From contig NZ_VFPO01000001.1 of NCBI RefSeq assembly GCF_006716765.1, positions 1,674,001-1,738,000 on the forward strand: a stretch of DNA of 64,000 nt, given 5' to 3'. Shown here in pieces: positions 58,251 through 64,000 of the stretch (the first letter of the stretch is position 1; each line of letters opens with the position of its first letter). A program made the translations under genes and the position numbers. The notes beneath the pieces are model-generated. The model was not told where the DNA came from. It searched no databases and saw only the letters and a list, made by a program, of their open reading frames with translations. The DNA comes from Actinomadura hallensis. GTDB taxonomy: Bacteria > Actinomycetota > Actinomycetes > Streptosporangiales > Streptosporangiaceae.

Positions 58251-60374
58251 GTGGCCGACGAGGAACTGATCAGGCTGGCCGGTCTGCACGGCGTCGCCGC
58301 CCGCTACACCGACTGGCGCGGACGCGAGGTCGCCGTCTCGCCCGACACCCTGGCGGCGGTCTTGGGGGCGCTGGGGGTGGACGCGTCCACCCCCAGCGCC
58401 GTCCGGGACGGGCTGGAGCGCGCCGGCGAACCGGGACGCGCGCTGCCGCCGAACATCGTCGTCCGCCGGGAGGCGGGCCCGGTGACCGGCCTGGTCCTCG
58501 CGGAGCTCCGCCGGCATCTCGGCTCGGGCGAGGACGCCGAGGTGGACGTCCGGCAGGGGGCGGAGGAGGTCCTCGCACCGCCGGGCGCGGACGTCCCGGG
58601 GGCGGAGCGGCCGTTCGAGCCGCTGGTCGGGCTGGCGGACGTGCCGTCCGGCTGGCACCGCCTGCGGGTCCGCCGCGGCGGCCGCACCGACGAGACGCGG
58701 CTGCTGGTCGCGCCGGTCGCGCCCGCGCCCCCGCGCGCCTGGGGATTCACGGCGCAGCTGTACTCGGTCCGTTCCCGCGGGTCGTGGGGGCTCGGCGACC
58801 TGCGCGATCTGGCGGACCTCGCGGCGTGGAGCGGCCGGGAGCTGGGCGCGGGCTTCGTCCTGGTCAACCCGCTGCACGCGACGGAGCCGGTCCCGCCGAT
58901 CGGGCCGTCGCCGTACTCGCCGATGAGCCGCCGCTTCCCCTCCCCGCTCTACCTGCGGGTCGAGGACATGCCGGAGTACGCGCTCCTGCCCGCGCGGGAC
59001 CGGGAGCGGCTGGCCGCCCTCGCCGGCGGGCTCCGCGCGCACGATGGGCTGCTGGACAGGGACGCGGTGTGGGCGGCGAAGCTGGAGGCGTTCGAGGCGA
59101 TGTACCGCCTGTGGCGGGAGGGCCCCCGGCGGGAGGGGGACGGCTCCGGCTACGAGGAGTTCCGCAGGCGCGAGGGCGCCGCGCTCGACGGCTACGCCAC
59201 GTGGTGCGCGATCAGTGAGGAGCAGGGCACGGTCGACTGGAGGCGCTGGCCGCCGTCCGTCCAGGACCCCGGCGCGCCGGGCGTCGCGGACACGCCCCGG
59301 TACCGCTCCCGCGCCGACTTCCACGCGTGGCTCCAGTGGCGCCTGGACGGGCAGCTCGCGGCGGCGCAGCGGGCGGCGCGGGACGCCGGGATGCCCGTCG
59401 GCGTCGTCCACGACCTGGCCGTCGGGATCCCGCACGGCAGCGCCGACGCCTGGATGTACCGGGACGTGCTCGCGCCCGGGATGAGCGTGGGGGCGCCGCC
59501 GGACGAGTTCAACCAGCGCGGCCAGGACTGGGGCCAGCAGCCGTGGCGGCCGGACGCGATGGCCCGCGACGGCTACCGGCCGTTCCGCGAGATGGTGGCC
59601 GCGGTGCTCCGGCACGCGGGCGGGATCCGCCTGGACCACGCCATGCAGGTCTCGCGGCTGTGGTGGGTGCCTGAGGGCGCTTCACCGGCCGAGGGCACCT
59701 ACGTCCGCTACGACCGCGACGCCCTGCTCGGGTGCCTGACGCGGGAGGCCGAACGCTTCGGCGCCGTCGTCGTCGGCGAGGACCTCGGCACGGTGGAGCC
59801 GGAGATCAGGGAGGCCATGGCGAGACGTGGTGTGCTCGGCACGTCCCTCCTGTGGTTCGAACGCGACGCAGAAGGACGCCCCAAGCCCCCGGATCAGTGG
59901 CGCGAGCTGTCCCTCGCCACGGTCGGCACCCATGACATGCCGCCCATCACCGGGTTCGTCCACGGCGACCACATCGCCCTCCGCGACCGTCTCGGCCTCC
60001 TCACCCGTCCGCGCGCCGAGGAGGAGGACGACCACCGCCGCCAGCTGGCGGACTGGCTGGCCCTCCTGCACGACGAGGGCCTGCTGTCCGCGTCGCCCTC
60101 CGAGATCATGCGGGCTCTGGCGGACGGGTCCACCGCCTATGACGCGCAGGTCGTGACCGCCCTGCACGCTTTCCTGGACCGCACCCCCGCCCGCCTCAAG
60201 GGCATCTCCCTCGCCGACGCCGTGGGAGAGCGCCGCACCCAGAACCAGCCGGGCACCACCGACGAGTACCCCAACTGGCGGATCCCGCTGGCCGACGCCG
60301 ATGGGAGGCCGGTCCTCCTGGAGGACCTCGGTGCCGCCTTCGTCGACCCGAACCTCAGGCCAGGGCGTCGATGA
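58251..60374 (+). CDS. malQ: 4-alpha-glucanotransferase (amylomaltase)
   Basis: 707 residues, the long actinobacterial form. It moves glucan segments between maltodextrins. The N-terminal 165 residues are an extra domain seen in actinobacteria. The GH77 barrel has FTAQLYSVRSRGSWGLGDL, the nucleophile Asp in GGIRLDHAMQVSRLWWVPEG near 461, Glu in VVGEDLGTVEPEI near 508 and Asp in VGTHDMPPITGF near 561. The GTG at 58251 follows only a weak GCAGGG. Its last 20 bases overlap the convergent unknown gene. Confidence 0.95.
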   Translation: MADEELIRLAGLHGVAARYTDWRGREVAVSPDTLAAVLGALGVDASTPSAVRDGLERAGEPGRALPPNIVVRREAGPVTGLVLAELRRHLGSGEDAEVDVRQGAEEVLAPPGADVPGAERPFEPLVGLADVPSGWHRLRVRRGGRTDETRLLVAPVAPAPPRAWGFTAQLYSVRSRGSWGLGDLRDLADLAAWSGRELGAGFVLVNPLHATEPVPPIGPSPYSPMSRRFPSPLYLRVEDMPEYALLPARDRERLAALAGGLRAHDGLLDRDAVWAAKLEAFEAMYRLWREGPRREGDGSGYEEFRRREGAALDGYATWCAISEEQGTVDWRRWPPSVQDPGAPGVADTPRYRSRADFHAWLQWRLDGQLAAAQRAARDAGMPVGVVHDLAVGIPHGSADAWMYRDVLAPGMSVGAPPDEFNQRGQDWGQQPWRPDAMARDGYRPFREMVAAVLRHAGGIRLDHAMQVSRLWWVPEGASPAEGTYVRYDRDALLGCLTREAERFGAVVVGEDLGTVEPEIREAMARRGVLGTSLLWFERDAEGRPKPPDQWRELSLATVGTHDMPPITGFVHGDHIALRDRLGLLTRPRAEEEDDHRRQLADWLALLHDEGLLSASPSEIMRALADGSTAYDAQVVTALHAFLDRTPARLKGISLADAVGERRTQNQPGTTDEYPNWRIPLADADGRPVLLEDLGAAFVDPNLRPGRR

Positions 60375-61368
60375 TGCGGACGGTCACCTCGTGCAGGAGC
60401 GTGTCGGGACGGATTTCGGTCGCGGCGATCGCGGAGAAGAGCTCGGGGAGGCCGGGGAGGGGGTAGGACGGGTCGGGGTCCGCGAGGGCCTTGTGGCCCA
60501 GCGGATGGCGCGACAGCGTCTTGCGCGCGCGGGTCCACGCCGTCTGGACCTCCTCCGGGGACGGGACTCCGAAGCCGTGGCCGACCGGCGCGGCGTGGCG
60601 CAGCTTCACCAGGGCGCCGTCGGTGAAGTCGGCGGCGAGCCGGCAGCGGTCGGTGAGGTCGGCGCGGACGGCGTCGTCCAGGCGGGTCATGACCGAGCAG
60701 GGCGTCCGGCAGCGGGCGGCGCAGTCGCCGAGCGCGGAGGCGACGTGGCTGTGCTGGCGGTCGAGGTAGGCGCGCCAGCCCGGCGGCGGCTCCCGTGAGA
60801 CGCGCAGGGTCCGCTCGCACGCGGAACGTTCCGGGCGGGTGTGGTCGCACATGCGGGCCGAGCCCGGCTCGACCGGGACGCCGAACCGGCTCCCCTCGCC
60901 CCCCACGGACGCGCCGATGCGGGCGGGGTCGCCGGCGTGGCCGAGGACGGGCTCCCACGCGAGCATGGGGAGGTACTCGCCGGCGATGTGCACGGCGGCG
61001 ACGAGCGGGGCCATGTCGCGGCGGTGCCAGCGGATCGCGATGACCTCCAGCAGGAGGGCGTAGGCGGGCCGCAGGCTGGTGAGCGCCCCGCGGGGGCGCT
61101 CGCGCGGCGTCTGCGGCATGCGGCTGGCGCGGGCGCGGTCGAGCAGGTCGCGGGGGACCTCCCCGACGGCCTCGGGCATGCCGAAGTCCTCGGCGTCAAG
61201 GTCGAGGACGCGCTGCCCGAACGCGCACAGGGCGGCGACGGCCTCGGCGTCGTGGCGGGTGGCCTCGCCGCCCGCGTCCAGGACGACGCCCCGGTGGATG
61301 AGGGCGGCGAGGTCCCCGAACGCGTACCGCCGTGCCAGCGCGGTCAGAACGTCCCGTACTGTCTGCAC
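60355..61368 (-). CDS. hypothetical protein, 337 residues
   Basis: Mostly helical soluble protein. Notable parts are LEVIAIRWHRRDMAPLVAAVHIAGEYLPML, residues about 115-145, and a Cys/His-bearing middle (MCDHTRPERSACERTLR, then CAARCRTPC). I do not recognise the family. The GTG at 61368 is chosen because GGGGAGGGG lies six bases before it; ATGs at 61404 and upstream have no such site. It lies next to pepN on the same strand. The cysteines could bind a metal, but there is no clear ribbon motif. Confidence 0.7.
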   Translation of the reverse strand: MQTVRDVLTALARRYAFGDLAALIHRGVVLDAGGEATRHDAEAVAALCAFGQRVLDLDAEDFGMPEAVGEVPRDLLDRARASRMPQTPRERPRGALTSLRPAYALLLEVIAIRWHRRDMAPLVAAVHIAGEYLPMLAWEPVLGHAGDPARIGASVGGEGSRFGVPVEPGSARMCDHTRPERSACERTLRVSREPPPGWRAYLDRQHSHVASALGDCAARCRTPCSVMTRLDDAVRADLTDRCRLAADFTDGALVKLRHAAPVGHGFGVPSPEEVQTAWTRARKTLSRHPLGHKALADPDPSYPLPGLPELFSAIAATEIRPDTLLHEVTVRIIDALA

Positions 61369-61443
61369 CCCGATCCCCTCCCCGTGACCATGCAACGATC
61401 CCATGGCCACGGGGGTGGGGGACAAGGCTCCGGCCGGTCGGGG

Positions 61444-61511
61444 CCGCCCGTGCGCGCAAGCGGGCCCTGCGCTCAGGCGGGCCCTGCGCTCGGGCGGGCC
61501 GTGCGCTCAGG
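61444..61511. repeat. 17-base tandem repeat across the pepN stop codon
   Basis: Three units CGGGCCCTGCGCTCAGG (61461-61477), with one change each in 61478-61494 and 61495-61511, plus a degenerate fourth at 61444-61460. The pepN stop (61507-61509) lies in the last unit. Confidence 0.85.
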
Positions 61512-64000
61512 CGGAGGCCGCGTCCTTCGCGCGGGCGCGCAGCGCGCGGGCGACGCCGTCGCGTCCCTCCGACAGGAGCCGCGCCAGCGCCGGCGGGGGC
61601 TGCTCCTCCGCGATGTAGGCCTCGGTGCGGTCGATCGTGGACTGCTCGATCACGAGGAAGGGGTAGGCGACCTCCGCGAACGTCTGCGCCATGTCGCTGC
61701 TCCACTCGTCCCAGATGCGCCCGACCTCCGCGAAGTACTTGTCGACGTAGGGGACGAGGAGGTCCGCCTGGTCCGGCTCGACGAAGCCGCCGAGCGTCGC
61801 CCGGAAGACGGCGTTGGGCAGCTCCCCGGACACGATCCGCTCCCACGCGGCCGCCTTGGCCTCCGCGGACGGGATCGCGGCCTTGCACCCGGCGGCGTGC
61901 CGTTCGCCCGCCGCGGTGCGGTCGCGCTCGTGCTCGGCGTCGATCTCGGCCTCGCCCGCCTTCCCGGTGACGACGAGGCGGCGCAGCAGGGTCCAGCGCA
62001 GGTCGGTGTCGACCGTGAGCCCATCGAGCGCCTGCGAGCCGTCCAGGAGCCCTTGGACGAACTCCAGGTGCTCGTCGGTGACGGCGGTGGCGGCGAACGC
62101 CTGCGTGTAGGCGAGCTGGAGGTCCGACCCGGGCTCGGCTTCGCGGGCCAGGTCCATGAGGGTGTCGGCCAGCAGCCTCTGGCCCTCCTCGCGCCAGGCG
62201 GGGTCCGCGTACTGCTGGAGGGCGAGGCGGGCCTGCCGCAGCAGCGTCTGCGTGACCGAGATGTCGGTGACGCCGCGGACGCCCTTCGCGACGAGCCGGA
62301 CGTAGTCGCGCGTGGCCATCTCGGCGTCGCGCGTCATGTCCCAGGCGGCCGACCAGCACAGCGCGCGGGGCAGGCTCTCCCTGATCTCCCCGATGCCGTC
62401 GACCAGGGTCCGCTGGGAGTGCTCGTCGAGCCGGATCTTGGCGTAGGTGAGGTCGTCGTCGTTGATCAGCACGAGGTCGGGGCGCTTCTCGCCGACGAGC
62501 TGCGGGACCTCCGTCCGGGCGCCGACCACGTCGAGTTCGACCCGCTCCCGGCGGACGATGCCGTCCTCCGTCCGGTCGTAGAGCCCGATCGCGAGGCGGT
62601 GCGAACGCAGCGTCGGGTAGTCGGGCTTGGCCTCCTGCAGGACGGCGAACGACGAGAAGTTGCCGTCGGCGTCCAGTTCGAACTCGGGCCGCATCGTGTT
62701 GACGCCCGCGGTCTCCAGCCACTCCTTCGACCAGGACGCCAGGTCTTCGCGGCCGGACGTCTCCTCCAGCGCGCCCAGCAGGTCGGTGAGGACGGTGTTG
62801 CCCCACGCGTGCCGGTCGAAGTAGCGCCGCACGCCCTCCAGGAAGTTGTCGAGGCCGACATAGGCCACGAGCTGCTTCAGGACGGACGCGCCCTTGGCGT
62901 AGGTGATGCCGTCGAAGTTCACCTCGACCGCGCGGATGTCGGGGATGTCGGCGGCGATCGGGTGGGTGGACGGCAGCTGGTCCTGCCGGTACGCCCACGC
63001 CTTCTCCAGGTTCGCGAACGTCGTCCAGGCGCCCTTCCACTTGGTGGCCTCCGCCATGCACAGGACGCTCATGTACGTGGCGAACGACTCGTTCAGCCAC
63101 AGGTCGTCCCACCAGCGCATGGTGACCAGGTCGCCGAACCACATGTGCGCCATCTCGTGGAGGATCGTCTCGGCGCGCCGCTCGTAGGCCGCGTCGGTGA
63201 CCCGCGACCGGAAGACGTAGTCCTCCAGGAAGGTGACGGCGCCCGCGTTCTCCATGGCGCCCGCGTTGAACTCGGGGACGAACAGCTGGTCGTACTTCCC
63301 GAACGGGTACCTGCGGCCGAACACCTTCTCGAAGTAGGCGAACCCGCGGCGGGTCACGTCGATGATCGCGTCGGCGTCGAGGTACTCGGCGAGCGACGCG
63401 CGGCAGTACACGCCGAGCGGGATGACCGAGCCGTCGTCGCGGCGGAACTCGTCCCGGACGACGTGGTAGGGCCCCGCGATGAGCGCGGTGATGTAGGTGG
63501 AGACGCGCGGCGTCGGCGGGAAGCGCCACACGCCCCCGGAGCCCCCGGCGGTCTCGGGGGCCTCGTTGGTGACGACCACCCAGTCCTCGGGGGCCTTCAC
63601 GGTGAACGCGAACGTCGCCTTCAGGTCGGGCTGGTCGAAGCAGGCGTACATGCGGTGCGCGTCGGCCGTCTCGAACTGCGAGTACAGGTACACGCCGCCG
63701 TCGACGGGGTCGACGAAGCGGTGCAGGCCCTCACCGGAACGTGAGTATGCGCAGTCGGCCACGACACGGAGTTCGTTCTCCGCGGCGAGGTCCGGCAGCG
63801 GCAGGCGGCCCTTCTCGGGGTCGTAGGACGCGGGATCCAGGGCCTTGCCGTTGAGCGTCGCCTCCCGCACGACGGCGCCGTGCAGGTCGACGAACGTCGA
63901 CGCGCCGGTCTCCGCGCTGCCGAACCGGATCACGGTGGTGGAACCGAAGGTGTCCTCGCCCGTGGTGAGGTCCAGGTCGACCGCGTATGACTCGACGTTG
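61507..64000 (-). CDS. pepN: aminopeptidase N (M1 family), N-terminus beyond the window
   Basis: At least 831 residues are visible; the frame is open past 64000, so the true start lies outside. Zinc metallopeptidase that removes N-terminal residues from peptides. The exopeptidase motif is FNAGAMENAGAVTF, and the zinc site is ETILHEMAHMWFGDLVTM with the third ligand in DDLWLNESFATY. The C-terminal half is the helical ERAP1-like domain (GQRLLADTLMDLA, LLRRLVVTGKAG). The 3' end overlaps a 17-base tandem repeat. Confidence 0.95.
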   Translation of the reverse strand, partial: NVESYAVDLDLTTGEDTFGSTTVIRFGSAETGASTFVDLHGAVVREATLNGKALDPASYDPEKGRLPLPDLAAENELRVVADCAYSRSGEGLHRFVDPVDGGVYLYSQFETADAHRMYACFDQPDLKATFAFTVKAPEDWVVVTNEAPETAGGSGGVWRFPPTPRVSTYITALIAGPYHVVRDEFRRDDGSVIPLGVYCRASLAEYLDADAIIDVTRRGFAYFEKVFGRRYPFGKYDQLFVPEFNAGAMENAGAVTFLEDYVFRSRVTDAAYERRAETILHEMAHMWFGDLVTMRWWDDLWLNESFATYMSVLCMAEATKWKGAWTTFANLEKAWAYRQDQLPSTHPIAADIPDIRAVEVNFDGITYAKGASVLKQLVAYVGLDNFLEGVRRYFDRHAWGNTVLTDLLGALEETSGREDLASWSKEWLETAGVNTMRPEFELDADGNFSSFAVLQEAKPDYPTLRSHRLAIGLYDRTEDGIVRRERVELDVVGARTEVPQLVGEKRPDLVLINDDDLTYAKIRLDEHSQRTLVDGIGEIRESLPRALCWSAAWDMTRDAEMATRDYVRLVAKGVRGVTDISVTQTLLRQARLALQQYADPAWREEGQRLLADTLMDLAREAEPGSDLQLAYTQAFAATAVTDEHLEFVQGLLDGSQALDGLTVDTDLRWTLLRRLVVTGKAGEAEIDAEHERDRTAAGERHAAGCKAAIPSAEAKAAAWERIVSGELPNAVFRATLGGFVEPDQADLLVPYVDKYFAEVGRIWDEWSSDMAQTFAEVAYPFLVIEQSTIDRTEAYIAEEQPPPALARLLSEGRDGVARALRARAKDAASA

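Overview
The window comes from a high-GC actinomycete. Third codon positions are almost all G or C, GTG starts are common, and the regulators (XRE-DUF5753/DUF397 clusters, F420-type luciferase-like oxidoreductase, PASTA-less Ser/Thr kinases) are typical of Streptosporangiales. The mix of genes resembles Actinomadura/Thermomonosporaceae, but that placement is inference. I see no rRNA, tRNA, insertion sequence, prophage or CRISPR array. The interest lies in regulation, in a few unusual operons and in a family of structured intergenic repeats.

Region by region: 1-5148 holds three related Ser/Thr kinases (the first cut by the window edge) with an alpha/beta hydrolase facing the other way. 5222-6972 is a quinone oxidoreductase with a TetR regulator. 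7293-12568 contains a SOS-box-controlled DUF6504-dnaE2 mutagenesis operon and two membrane proteins. 12612-19203 has an orphan histidine kinase, a 71-residue peptide gene with a methyltransferase, an AI-2E exporter-family protein, an acetolactate-synthase-like enzyme and an F420-type oxidoreductase. 19314-21292 is a WhiJ-like cluster (DUF397, XRE, anti-sigma-like ATPase).

21289-33995 is a long cobalamin/siroheme unit: TetR, then cobB, an acetyltransferase, an unknown protein, cobL, cobH, cobC, cobT and cysG, ending in two dynamin-like GTPases coupled to cysG by 4-base overlaps. A dyad overlapping the cobB -10 box in the 24-base TetR/cobB gap suggests direct control. 34090-39685 carries an SSB paralogue behind a DnaA box and a perfect dyad, a membrane diguanylate cyclase, ettA, a thioesterase and an acetyltransferase. 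39893-44483 has a secreted S37 peptidase, a GH13 alpha-glucosidase, a truncated haemoglobin and an MscS channel. 44742-47714 is a second XRE-regulator locus. 48673-64000 contains a methyltransferase/prolyl oligopeptidase pair, an HNH nuclease preceded by a 35-codon gene, FmdB, ilvD, a NERD protein, an amidase, malQ, an unknown protein and the 3' part of pepN.

The most unusual signal is a dispersed family of 100-190 base elements, all in the same orientation, at 36477-36656, 47776-48543 (at least five diverged copies) and 55380-55721, with a short fragment at 41401-41420. The elements carry two hairpins whose arms differ in sequence between copies but stay paired, so they look like structured RNA or DNA and not coding sequence. 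All function assignments come from reading the sequence; no database search was run.
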